Source: Rutidosis leptorrhynchoides | Taxonomy: Eukaryota; Streptophyta; Magnoliopsida; Asterales; Asteraceae | Direction of reading: 5' to 3' | Length of the DNA: 64,000 nucleotides | NCBI RefSeq assembly: GCF_046630445.1 | Contig: NC_092338.1 | Coordinates: 8,264,501 to 8,328,500, forward strand | Shown: positions 1 through 11,357 of the stretch, one piece after another | Layout: each line of letters starts with the position of its first letter | Position numbering within the stretch: the stretch's first letter is position 1 | The notes under the pieces: model-generated | What the model was told of the DNA's origin: nothing | The model's database searches: none | The model's input: only the letters and a program-made list of their open reading frames with translations | Program-made: the position numbers and the translations under genes

Positions 1-2493
1 CTTCCCTTTTTGCGTTAACGCTGTCAACGGCTTAGCTATTCGGGAAAAATCTTGAATAAACCTTCTATAATAACCGGCTAAATCCAAAAATTGGCGTATC
101 TGCGTTGGTGTCTTAGGAGTCTCCCATTTTTCAATGGCTTCAATTTTTGCTGGATCAACCTGAATTCCTTTGCTACTAACAACGTGGCCAAGAAATTGCA
201 CTTCTTTCAACCAGAAAGCACATTTAGAAAATTTAGCATATAGCTGTTCTTTTCTCAACAACTCTAATATCAACCTTAAATGCTGCTCATGCTCTTGCTC
301 ACTCTTGGAATAGATAAGAATATCATCAATGAAAACGATAACAAACTTATCTAAATATGGACTACAAACTCGATTCATGAGGTCCATGAATACAGCTGGC
401 GCATTTGTCAACCCAAACGGCATGACCAAAAATTCGTAATGACCATAACGTGTCCGAAAAGCAGTTTTCAGTATATCTTCTTCTTTGACGCGTAATTTAT
501 GATAGCCCGATCTTAGGTCAATTTTCGAGTACACACATGATCCTTGGAGTTGATCAAATAAGTCGTCAATTCTCGGTAGTGGATACCGATTTTTGATAGT
601 TAACTTATTTAATTCACGATAAACTATACACATCCTAAAAGATCCATCTTTCTTTTTAACAAATAGAATCGGAGCTCCCCACGGTGAAGTACTTGGTCGT
701 ATGAATCCACGATCCAGTAATTCTTTTAACTGACTCTGAAGTTCTTTTAACTCGGACGGTGCAAGTCTATATGGAGCACGGGCAACTGGTGCAGCTCCTG
801 GTACTAAATCTATTTGAAATTCTACAGATCTAAATGGAGGTAATCCCGGCAACTCTTCCGGAAAAACTTCAGGAAAATCTCTTGCCACAGGAACGTCGTT
901 GATGCACTTCTCTTTTTCTTTCTTTTCGACTTTATTAACATGTGCTAGAATAGCATAACATCCCTTTTCTAAACACTTCTTGGCTTTCAAACAGCTAATG
1001 AGTTTTAGCTTTGAGTTACCCTTCTCTCCATAAATCATCACCGGCATTTTATCCTTACAAGGAATGCGAATTGCCTTCTTGGCACACACAACTTCAGCTC
1101 CTACTTTGGACATCCAGTCCATGCCGACTATTACATCAAAACTTCCTAATTCTACGGGTATCAAGTCAATTTTAAACGTTTCACCGGCTAAATTTATTTT
1201 ACAATCACGACAAATTTTATCGGCTTTAATTAGTTTACCATTAGCTAACTCAATCATGTACTTAGCATCTAGAGGTAATGATGAACAATTCAATTTAGTG
1301 TAAAAATTTCTACACACGTAACTTCTATCGGCACCAGTATCAAATATAATAGATGCTGATAAGTTATTAATGGTAAACGTACCCGTAACAAGCTCCGGGT
1401 CTTCACATGCCTCTCTAGCATTAATAACAAATGCTCTCCCACGTGCAGGTCCGATATTCTTCTCTGGATTCGGGCAATGGCTCTTATAGTGACCTTGTTT
1501 TCCACACCCAAAACAAGTAATGGTAGCCAAAGCAGTTCTATTTGCATTGGTGGCAGGAGTCTTGATACCATTTGTATTTGTAACGAGAGCCCTACAATCT
1601 TCAGCAAGATGACCCTTTCGATTACATTTGTTGCATACCACATTACAGTAGCCAGAGTGATGTTTGTGGCATCGGTTACATAAAGGATTTTGTCCTTTGT
1701 AACCAAAGCCTGAACCACTACCCGCACCTTGCGTGGTTTCTTGTTTCTTAATGGATTGTTGTTGATTACCTCGATCATAATTTCCATTCCACTTTCTTTT
1801 GTTACCTGATACCTTCACATCAGTATTGGATGCTTTCTTATCCAAGATGACCTGATCCATTAACTCGTTTGCCATGGTTATAGCTTCATGAATTGTCTTA
1901 GGTTTCGATGCTGTAACATTTGCCTTGACCTTTTTGGGCAAACCATCTTTGTACATTTCAATCTTCCGTTCTTCGGTTGGAACCAATTCAGGACATAGCA
2001 AAACTAATTCCATGAATCGCTGATTGTAGTTGGTGATTTCAGTACCAATAACCTTCAGACTTCGTAATTCATCTTCCAACTTCCTAACCTCGTTCCTTGG
2101 ACAATATTCGTTGATTAACATTGTTTTGAATTCTTCCCATGGAGTATCATAAGCAACATCTCCTCCTACAGCCTTCACAAAATTTTTCCACCACGTGAGT
2201 GCACTATCTTGTAAAGTGCACGATGCATACTTGGTCATGTCCTTTTCAACACAACCACTGATTTTAAACACAGTCTCCATCTTTTCTATCCACCGGGTTA
2301 AACCGATCGGTCCTTCCGTTCCACTGAATGATGAGGGCTTGCAAGCTTGAAAAGTCTTGTAGGTACATCCTACACGAGGATTTGGGTTAACTGCAGTAGC
2401 TCTTGTAGCTTCGACCCATAACATTCTGTCGTTCACTCGCTGGTTGATGAATTCCTCGACTTCTTGTTCCGTCATTCGATTCAATCGCGCCAT
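1..2493 (-). CDS. Gag-Pol polyprotein, N-terminal part (fossil retroelement)
   Basis: Retroelement coding region that starts at the ATG at 2493 and continues past the left edge. The Gag part runs to about 1450 and ends in CCHC zinc knuckles (a CNKC...HSGYC block near 1650-1690 and [15 protein letters not shown] near 1480-1515). The aspartic protease follows with its DTGADRS active site near 1320-1345. Reverse transcriptase follows, with [15 protein letters not shown] near 550-600 and the FIDDILIYS catalytic box near 305-340. Gag is known to build the particle and Pol to copy and insert the element. The Gag linker here is not asparagine-rich, unlike the related element at 27486-40545. I read it as largely open to the edge of the window. 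Confidence 0.85.
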   Translation of the reverse strand, partial: MARLNRMTEQEVEEFINQRVNDRMLWVEATRATAVNPNPRVGCTYKTFQACKPSSFSGTEGPIGLTRWIEKMETVFKISGCVEKDMTKYASCTLQDSALTWWKNFVKAVGGDVAYDTPWEEFKTMLINEYCPRNEVRKLEDELRSLKVIGTEITNYNQRFMELVLLCPELVPTEERKIEMYKDGLPKKVKANVTASKPKTIHEAITMANELMDQVILDKKASNTDVKVSGNKRKWNGNYDRGNQQQSIKKQETTQGAGSGSGFGYKGQNPLCNRCHKHHSGYCNVVCNKCNRKGHLAEDCRALVTNTNGIKTPATNANRTALATITCFGCGKQGHYKSHCPNPEKNIGPARGRAFVINAREACEDPELVTGTFTINNLSASIIFDTGADRSYVCRNFYTKLNCSSLPLDAKYMIELANGKLIKADKICRDCKINLAGETFKIDLIPVELGSFDVIVGMDWMSKVGAEVVCAKKAIRIPCKDKMPVMIYGEKGNSKLKLISCLKAKKCLEKGCYAILAHVNKVEKKEKEKCINDVPVARDFPEVFPEELPGLPPFRSVEFQIDLVPGAAPVARAPYRLAPSELKELQSQLKELLDRGFIRPSTSPWGAPILFVKKKDGSFRMCIVYRELNKLTIKNRYPLPRIDDLFDQLQGSCVYSKIDLRSGYHKLRVKEEDILKTAFRTRYGHYEFLVMPFGLTNAPAVFMDLMNRVCSPYLDKFVIVFIDDILIYSKSEQEHEQHLRLILELLRKEQLYAKFSKCAFWLKEVQFLGHVVSSKGIQVDPAKIEAIEKWETPKTPTQIRQFLDLAGYYRRFIQDFSRIAKPLTALTQKGK

Positions 2494-2852
2494 TTCCTAA
2501 TGAAAGAAAATAATTATTCACATGGAATATTATAGATGTAGTGTGTATTTATAGTACATTATAGCTTGTTAACAATATGAACCAGGTATTATTATAAAAG
2601 CCTTTTCTTCTTATTAGCATTTTATAATTATATCTAGGGTAGTACCTACCCGTTAATGTTCATACTTAATAGCTTAGTACAGAACCAATTACTACAATCT
2701 AAATAATACTTAACCATGGAAAATTATTGCATTTCATACTTCACTATTTTACATATGCTTATCTTACATCAAACATTAAGCAAACCACACTAATAATATT
2801 ATACAAAACATTATATGATCCCATGGTTTAATACGGCAGCGCATCGTTTGGT

Positions 2853-3305
2853 CTATTTTCTAGGACGTTTAGGTTCAAGGAATGGCCTAACGCTTATCCT
2901 AGCTGTCTGCCTATATTTTGGCTGTGGGGCTGAAGAACTAGATGCCGGGATAGAACGAATAGGAATAGCGGGTATAGGGGTGGTAGTGTCTAGTGGAGTT
3001 GGTGCCACATCATCCTCACTAAACTCGGGATTTGAATTTTCTAATTCATTAGCCTTTCGTTTCTTTCCTAGTTCGAACTTGTCTTTTGTAATTTCCTGTA
3101 TTTCTTCCTCGGGTTCACTTTCCTCCTCGGGTTCACTTTCCTCCTCGGGTTCACTTTCCGGGTTCTCTATAGTCGGTTCATCCGGAATTTGTGAGTCTTC
3201 CCCAAAGATATTATTTTCGTCATCGGATAGGTTAATGACTGGAACACCATCTGAAGATTCTGGTTCGGAGTCGCTGAATGTGATAACAAGTTTTGAGCCT
3301 GACAT
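2853..3305 (-). CDS. Acidic leader ORF of the Tekay-like element
   Basis: A 150-residue frame between the 5' LTR and gag, on the sense strand of the element. It is strongly acidic, with three EPEEE blocks at about residues 52-69, a serine/aspartate-rich N-terminus and a basic C-terminus ending KRPRK. A related ORF (36495-37109) occupies the same place in the second Tekay-like element. The two share DSQ[IV]P before the acidic repeats and a TARI motif near the basic C-terminus. I recognise no enzyme domain. The same place, order and motifs in two diverged elements argue against a chance frame. Function unknown; the acidic body with a basic tail would suit a nucleic-acid- or histone-binding protein, but that is only inference. 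Confidence 0.6.
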   Translation of the reverse strand: MSGSKLVITFSDSEPESSDGVPVINLSDDENNIFGEDSQIPDEPTIENPESEPEEESEPEEESEPEEEIQEITKDKFELGKKRKANELENSNPEFSEDDVAPTPLDTTTPIPAIPIRSIPASSSSAPQPKYRQTARISVRPFLEPKRPRK

Positions 3306-3472
3306 CTATCACACAACAACTAACCCATTAGTACTACATAATATTTACATATAAATTTTAACCAACAATGATAAGCAATGGTTTTTAAATCAGACCCGGT
3401 CAAAGTCCAGACTTACTAATGTATCCTAACGACTTATCAGTTAGACACACTAATGCAAACCTGGTTCGCTAA

Positions 3473-3491
3473 GACCACCGCTCTGATACCA
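3473..3491 (-). other. tRNA-iMet primer-binding site
   Basis: On the minus strand this reads TGGTATCAGAGCGGTGGTC, starting two bases inside the LTR boundary. It is the usual plant initiator-methionine tRNA primer site that starts minus-strand DNA synthesis in LTR elements. Confidence 0.85.
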
Positions 3492-3493
3492 CA

Positions 3494-6426
3494 TGTCATA
3501 ACCCGTCCTTAACCATAAGAAAGAGTTAGATAACGTATGATTTCATTGCGAGGTATTGACCTCTATATGCGACATTTTTAAAAGAACAACTGCATTTATT
3601 TTACATTACAAACCATAACTCTTATTTTAATACAAGCTTTAGACAATAAAAAGATGATTATCGTTTAGCGATAATCTTAGACTTACAAACTTTACATGTG
3701 ATGATAACAATACAATTTCTAGCATATTTTACATTACAAATCCTCCGATATGCAGTTTTATTTTTGACACAAATATGCATACTCAAGATCTTGTTTAAAT
3801 TCAACATGTTGCAGCGGAAGCTTCTAATTATCACCTGAGAATGAACATGCTTAAAACGTCAACATAAAGTTGGTGAGATATAGGTTTAATGCCGGCAGCG
3901 ATATAAATATAGACCACAAGATTTCATATGTAAACATTTTAATAAAAATATTCTAAGTAGTTGAGCACTTGGTAACCATACTTAACATTTAATCACGTCG
4001 CATATTCCCTTTATTATGAAATCTTACTACACCGTACCAAGTGTAGTCACGAAACGAAGTACTGTGCAACCGTTGAATACTGGTCGTCCAGTCCGGTTGG
4101 GGTTGTCAGGCCCGATAGATCTATCAACAGGATTCGCGTTTACAATACCGCTGTAAATAGTAGTTACCAAGCTACAGGGAAGTATGCCAGTGGTACAACT
4201 CAACGTAGAATATATTTTTCAGTTACTTGTGTCCATAACGTAAAACATAAAATACATGTATTCTCATCCCGAAATACGTAGAGTTTAAAAGTGGGACTAT
4301 ATACTCACTTTTGTCTTGAAGATATGTAATTTCGACTTGGTCTCCGATTGATATCACGAACCTATCCATATATAGTTTATCAATATATTTCCATTTTAAA
4401 CAATCGTCACATATATATACTTATTATACTTTTAATAGTTTTAATAATTTCTTAGTCCGTAGTTAGCAGTCCGATGTTAGTAATTCAATTTTAATGGTTC
4501 ATATTTAGGTGTTTAATAAATAAAAACCCCCATCGAAATAAATAAAACCCCATCGTATTTGTATTGGTCGGGATTAATCTTGACCCACGGTACCGGTGTT
4601 GTCAAATGACGTGTTGCGTACATAAAGTACCGGTGTTGTCAAATGACGTGTTGCGTACAATCATGGGATCTTATGATTAATCTTTTCGTATTGTTTACGG
4701 GTGGTCCTGAAATATATAAAATTAAATTATGAGTACATATATATAAAATATCATGTTATTTTAGAAAGATGTGATTCATTTAATTTTTCTCCAATTATTT
4801 TCGTGGCTAAACTAGTTTTGGATATCCGATCTTGTTTTGGTCATAGTTTCTTCGTTACAACTCCGTTTTCGTTGGTTCAACTTGCCACTTCCTTGGATCG
4901 AGTTCTTATTTAAGACTATGAACTGTAAATACCTTAGTTTGTATTCGAAATCACAGGTCATAGGTCAAACTTTGGTGAAACTTATGAAGTTAATCATTTT
5001 CCCTTATGTAAACAACATTAAATGATTATTTTTCTAAAAATACTTATACTTTGAGTTAAATATGAAATTTTTATGTGTTATCATATTCATAGTAAATATC
5101 ATTTTTCCAGATAATAAAACTCCAATTCAAGGTTCAAAATAGTTTTTAATTATCCAACCCAAAACCGCCCCCGGTTGCACTCCGACGTCGTAAAAACAGT
5201 TTTTAAGGTGTTCTTTGAAAAACCAAGTTATACCTTGTTAGATTAGCATATATTTATGATATATTACATGTCTTGAAGTATTTTAAAAGTTAAGTTAGAA
5301 GGATCTATTTAGTTTGCAAACAAGTTTGAAAACATTCAAACTATGTTCTTGTTGTTAAAATTGTATACCATAAAATAAGATAGCTATATATATATGAATC
5401 GAATAAGGTTATGAACAAAGTTACTACCTCAAGTTACTTGGACAAGATTGCTGTAAAAGAGGAGTAAGAACCTAGAACCAAAAGGGTGATGGAATTGGAT
5501 GAAAGATTGGAAGTAAACTTGTGTTCTTGGAAGGATTCTTGAAGTGTTTTTGTAAGAGTTTTCTTATAGTGATTAAGTGATGTTTTTATGGCTAGATCTT
5601 CATGGATTTTAGCTGAATGGTTATGGAGTTTCTTAAGAGTGTGTTTTTGGTTAAAGAAATGAGGTAGTAAAATTTGAAAATGGAAGATGTATTTAAGGCC
5701 ATAAAAACATGATTAATGGAAAAACATGGACAAAATTTCATGTTGTATTTTTATGTAATTAGTCATACTAAACATCAAAAGTAGTTACCTTATACATAAG
5801 GCATGAACAAGAGAGTTACCTTATACATAAGGCATGAACAAGGGCTGGTTGGTGGTGATTTGATGTGTATATACCAATAGTAAATACGTATAGAAGCTAG
5901 GTATGATACGAGTACATGTACTCTAGATATACGTATAGAAATTTTGTGAAAAATGGAATGAGAATTCAAATATAGCTATCTTTTGTGAATATACTTATAT
6001 TGTTTTATGTATTTAAGTCTTTAAAAAGTGATTAAATACATTATATATACGATATATGTATAAACATTATAGGTTATAAGTATTTATATCAAATAACGTT
6101 ACGTATGGTTATTGTTTTGAAAACTTAAGTTAGTAGTTTCAAAATATACTTATAACTTATTGTTATTAATACAAAATGAGGTATTAAAACATCCTTAGAT
6201 CATGTTAAATATGTATATATACATATATATACACAAACGTATAATTATCATATATTGTATAGTTCGTGATATCATCGGTCAAACTAGACGGTCAATCGTT
6301 GTGTAAAACTCTCTTTGAAAACATAAGTCTCAACAATTTGGATTGCTTATCATGTTGGTAAGGTTTAATTTATGTAAATATTAATCTTATAAGTATAAAT
6401 TGATCGAAAAAGTGCGGGTCATTACA
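3494..6426 (-). repeat. 5' LTR of the left Tekay-like element (2933 bp)
   Basis: Bounded by TG...CA (on the minus strand it starts TGTAATGACCCG and ends TATGACA) and abutting the primer-binding site. It contains the conserved core shared by all Tekay-like LTRs in this window (about 3815-3890: a GCGGAAG block, CCTGAGAAT, AACATGCTTA and GTTGGTGAG). Two short tandem duplications lie inside: 4591-4622 repeated at 4628-4659 (37-bp unit), and 5783-5811 repeated at 5814-5842 (31-bp unit). Confidence 0.85.
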
Positions 6427-7391
6427 CTATATGTTCAATGCCAGCAATTGAGGTCACTATATGTTCAATGCCAAACATTCTCGCATCACTGCTTATGTCA
6501 ACGTTGTATTCTAGAATAACATGGACCCTTATTATTTGGGGTATTAGTTTACTAGACTTGTGACAACAAATAACCAAATAATAATATATAAGCAAATGTA
6601 AATAGTTATGCAAAACGAGTCAGAAATTCAAATTAAAAGAAAATTTTGATGCAACATTCGTTACATGCTAACATATTTCCACAACACATATTTCGGCCAT
6701 AACAACATAAAAAAAACATTGTGTATTAGACCATTGTAAAAAATAATTTTTATATGAATATAACATAACAACTAGGATGAATTTGAGGTAAGGAAGGCTT
6801 CCACAGACACTAGGAACCGAGAGCCAAATGAAAGAAGCCAATTAATATTTCTGTTTTTAATATGTAACGAGATAATTTGTATATACTCCGTACTAAATAA
6901 TTTTCATGTATCACTTTAAGCTTTTATAGTATTTTTTTAGCGGATCTATTGAGGGAAGTTGTGTTGTCATCAATACATCAATACCTTGCTGATTGCGTTG
7001 TATAGTATTTTAATATACCATATCATAAAATATACTATATTTAATAAGAATATTTGATGATGCATGAAATATTTTTTATATATATATTAACGTTAACTTT
7101 TCCCAGTCACTAGTTCGCATTCGTCCAAACTTACGACCAGACATGATCAGCAGTAGGCCACGATTTTTTATCTTCACCTTTATAGTCTTTGCTAAAATTA
7201 TTCTTCCCATAAATAATGATTGGTCGTAACTAAAGAGAATCACAATTGATCACGACACTTATTGCTTCTGGAATCATATCGGATGTATAGGAGTAATAAA
7301 TAATATATAATCGAAATTCAACAATAACAATAACAATTTAAGTAATTGATATGAGCACTTAACCGAAATACAGATACCATGTGCTCCTTTT
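6427..7391. other. No gene recognised
   Basis: AT-rich spacer between the left Tekay-like LTR and the copia-type element. A 19-bp phrase at 6425-6443 recurs at 6454-6472. No convincing frame or structured element was seen. Confidence 0.6.
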
Positions 7392-8255
7392 TGTTAAAAT
7401 ATTACTGCACAACTCAAACTCAAGTGGCTCAATTTGCTCAACTTGATTTTGGAATTTATTGATCAAGTTTTTCAACTTGTTCAAATGGGTTTAGGCCATT
7501 ATTGACCAAATTAATAGTTAAGGTGTTTAGTGGACAACTTGACATTATCTTTTATAGCATAATCAAGTTGTCTTTTATCTTGTTTTATTAGGTCTAGTTG
7601 TTAGTGTGCTCACATGTATGCTAGTTGTCATATTGGTGTGTTCACATGTATGCTAGTTGTCAATTTGTCATCTAACTTTACTAGTGGGTCTAGTTGTTGG
7701 TATGTTATGATTATGTTTTGCTTTAATCCACTATATAAGGATATAAGGATTTTATTGTAACCATTTGAAATCAATCCAACACATTTAGTTTTTCATATTC
7801 ACTACTACATTTCGGTTCATTTAGACGTGTGGAAAAGCTTATTTAGACGTGTTATTTAACACGCCTAGATGGCGCGGCTCTAATTGATAATGTTAATTAG
7901 TGCGGTTCCTTGAACCGGTCTAATAAACTCAATTAGACGTGTTACTCATTTTTTGTCAATTAGACGTGTTCCCGGAACACATCTAATTAATTAAATTAAC
8001 ACGTCTAATTGATTAAATTAACACGTCTAATTGTAAATGACACGTCTAATTAATCAAATTAATAAGTCTAATTTATTAAATTAGACGTGTTCCCGGTATC
8101 AACTAGACGTGTTCCCGGTATATGTTAACTCAAATATTTCAAATATTACCCCGCAAATACCAGAATTTCTCCAGCGCCAAATAAAATAAAATCTCAAATA
8201 TTTTAAATGTTACCCACAAATTCCAAATGCACCAAATTAATTTACTACAAAACCA

Positions 8256-8258
<3 letters not shown>

Positions 8259-8322
<64 letters not shown>
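8259..8322. repeat. (TA)n microsatellite inside the CACTA element
   Basis: About 32 uninterrupted TA units. Confidence 0.95.
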
Positions 8323-8325
<3 letters not shown>

Positions 8326-10097
8326 TGTAAATATTTTTAAAGTATTTACAAAAAAAATCGTTGAATGTAATTTACAATTAAGGAAACTCAAAACTAAAAA
8401 AAGTAGCTATAGCTGGTTCTTATAGCACCCATCCAACATGTGATCTCTCTACCAAGGCACTTTTGTATGAAACTCTTCTATCTTCTTATTGGCATCGTCC
8501 CCATTAGTCCCCTCTTGCCTTCTTAACAGCATCATCAAGCTCTTCAATATCTAGAGAAGATTACATAATGCATATACAGCTATATAGTTGAAACGATTTG
8601 CATTTATCAATTCATTTTCTTCAGCTCGAAACACTATCCCTTATCATTGTTAAAAATATACTATTCCTAGTCCTTATTATAAGTTACATTCTGGTTGTTC
8701 GTTACGTGTTACCTAAAAGGCTGCCATTTTCTGATTGTTTTTCTCTGTTCCGTTGCAACAGCTTGTAACAAATGTATCCACATTGAGGCTTTCTATGGAT
8801 AACTTGCTCCTAACATATGAAATCAAAGTCTCACAATATAAAAATTTAATAACACAACTAAATAGTAACATCAGAAGAATACACACACTACACACATACC
8901 TTATGGCAATATTTGCGATTCCAAGTATAATAATCTGTGAAGATGAAAGTACCTATGAGCTGTAAACACACAAGCAACAGTATAAACATCAAATGTGAAA
9001 AAGTTAGATACGAACGAATTTGAGATGATACACATAATTTTAAAGCTCACTTTTTGATTGTTTCCATTCACCTAAGGACTAAAAATAACAGAACATTCAT
9101 CTAACACTGTTGTAGTTCTATACCTTCACAAACACACATAAAATCAAAATCAATTCAATAAAGCTAGCTTCTTCAAATACCATACACATATATCATCAAA
9201 TCGAATCAAATATTGTAAAGTAAAATTTAGTAGGTAAGTGTGTAGTTGGTAAACAAAGTTACACCAACTGAGTGTAGTTATATACTCCCAAAATAATAAA
9301 GCACGCACCTTTGTAAGATGGTTGAAACATCTGCTTCAGTAATGGCTTATTTCTCTTCTTTTTTGATTTTTCATTAACTACTGAAATTTTAAACACATAA
9401 GACCCACTGAAACAAAAATTAAGATGATGAAAAGGACACACTAAGAAACAAGTTCTGAACTAATTCAAATTTGTTACTTTGTGTGTGCCAAAATTAAGGC
9501 ATACCATTTTATTGGTCTAACTATACACATAAGCCTAGAAACATATGGTACCTTCCATAGTGATAGCCATGAGCCCATGATTGCTGTTCCTTCCATTACC
9601 CAAGACTTAAGTATTTATTTCCAAAAAGCATAGAAAAACTTGAGTATTCATTTCAATATGAATTGCAAAATAAAGGTATAAGAATAATTTGTTAATAATC
9701 GAAATATAAGCATACATATCTTGTTGAATGTATGAATAAGTAATTGTACCAAACCAACAGCTTATTTGTTGTTAGCCTCGAGTGCCATTGTTTAGTCCTT
9801 GTTTATTTGTCCCATTTTCTGCTTCAATCAAGACCATTGTTTGTGTTAAGAAATAAGAATGTGCCAAGCATAAATCGAACAAAAACCCACATTATTGGAT
9901 GCTACACAAATTGTTATGTAATCAAGCACCTTTCTTTGTTTCTCATCTGCTGTCTACTGTTTTTATAGAAACATAAATATAAACTAATCCAAAATATTAA
10001 AACAATCTCATTGATTCAATGTTTTGAAATATCTCAAAACGTGTTATATGAATAAGTCACCATCGATGATATGAACATAAAAGGAGCAAAAATTGAT

Positions 10098-10517
10098 TCA
10101 GTTACCATCGAAAAGCAACCTAATTTTTTCCATCAAAAGCGCTAATTTTTGCAATAATATAAACATAAAAGAAACAAAAAGTGATTCAGTTGCCATCAAT
10201 CTCTACTCGTGATGGAAGAATTGAATTGAGATGACTAACTGCTTCAATTGACCTATATGAATCTGATCTCCATCTACGCTTTTGGAATGGTGGTTTGATA
10301 ATTTTTCCAGTTACCATCGAAAAGCAACCTAATTTTTTTCATCAAAAGCGCTAATTTTTGAAATAATATAAATATAAAAGAAACGAAAAGTGATTCAGTT
10401 ACCATCAATCTCTACTCATGATGGAAGAATTGAATTGAATTGCGGTGACTAACTGCTTCAGTTAACCTATATGAATCTGATCTCCATCTACACTTTTGGA
10501 ATGGTGGTTTGATAATG
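10098..10517. repeat. About 200-bp tandem duplication inside the CACTA element
   Basis: The segment from about 10098 (cagttaccatcgaaaagc) to 10300 is repeated, slightly diverged, at about 10308-10517. Both copies end in the same gaatggtggtttgataat phrase. Confidence 0.85.
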
Positions 10518-11357
10518 ATGGAACACGAAATAATGATGCCCGTGTTTTTTCCTTCTACTGTAATTCTTAAGGGTAATTGGAGAAGATTTTTTTTATTATT
10601 ATTATTTTTTTTTAAAGAAAGGACTTGTTGCTCTTGCTCTATTATATAAATAAATAAAATAAATGTATTTTAGATTTTAGATGGTTAGATCAAAAGATAA
10701 AAAGATTATAAATGTAATTATCAAATCAATGGTTCATATTAAATTCTAATTATACTTATTGCTCAGAGAATAGAGATATAACAATAGGCATACTTAGAAA
10801 AAAATAACATGTCTAAATAATAACATATTTAGACATGTCAGGTGTCAAACACGTCTAAATAATAACATATGTAGACGTGTTCCTCCCATTTGGTCAAGTA
10901 GACGTGTCAAACACGTCTGAATAATATGTTAATTAGAGGTGTTCCGCCCTTTTTATCAACAACACGTCTAAATATGTCAATTAGACGTGTCAACACGTCT
11001 AAATAACACGCTAATTAGGGGTGTTCCGTCTTTTTTCTAATTAGACGTGTCCAATTGTTTATATAGACGTGTTAATTTATTAACGCGTCTATATATGGGG
11101 GTCTAAATGAGGATAAATGTAGTAGTGATTCTTGTTCATATTATTTCCTTAACCTTTTATTCATAGCAAATAACTTGTTGTTTTATGGTATCTAGAGCTT
11201 GGTTCTAAGTTAAACTCTTGTGTGCAACTACTCAATGTTTACTCAAAGTTCCAAACTAGTTATCTTGCTATAAAAAATGGAAGGCACAAACGGAAATAAT
11301 GGTGGTATGGTCAATGGAATGGAGAAACTTGTAGGTAACAACTACAAGTATTGAAAG

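Larger units (their letters stand above)
1..6426 (-). mobile_element. Ty3/gypsy (Tekay-like chromovirus) retrotransposon, cut by the window edge
   Basis: An LTR retrotransposon read on the minus strand. Going leftwards it shows a 5' LTR (3494-6426), a primer-binding site, an acidic leader ORF (2853-3305), then gag, protease and reverse transcriptase running off position 1. The integrase and the 3' LTR lie outside the window, so neither the target duplication nor the LTR divergence can be measured. The order gag-PR-RT and the close similarity to the element at 27486-40545, which ends in a chromodomain, place it in the Tekay chromovirus lineage. The visible coding part looks largely whole. Confidence 0.9.
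7800..11127. mobile_element. CACTA (En/Spm) DNA transposon, non-autonomous
   Basis: The ends are perfect 13-bp inverted repeats, CACTACTACATTT at 7800-7812 and its complement ending at 11127, flanked by the 3-bp target duplication ATT. Both subterminal regions (about 7820-8110 and 10800-11100) are packed with copies of TTAGACGTGT in both orientations. Such clusters are the transposase-binding arrays typical of CACTA elements. I found no transposase frame in the 3.3 kb, so it must have been moved by a related full-length element. The middle holds a (TA)n tract, a tandem duplication and about 2 kb of AT-rich sequence I cannot identify, which may include captured DNA. Confidence 0.92.
7392..11185 (+). 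repeat. 5' LTR of the copia-type element, split by a CACTA insertion
   Basis: LTR sequence occupies 7392-7799 and resumes at 11131-11185. ATT at 7797-7799 is repeated at 11128-11130 as the CACTA target duplication. The two parts together match 13277-13736. Confidence 0.9.

Noticed and set aside
2815-3354. 179-residue plus-strand frame with SSSGSLSSSGS repeats
   Set aside because: It is the antisense shadow of the acidic EPEEE leader ORF on the element's sense strand.
8207-8425. Tyr/Ile-rich 72-residue frame
   Set aside because: Read-through of a (TA)n microsatellite.
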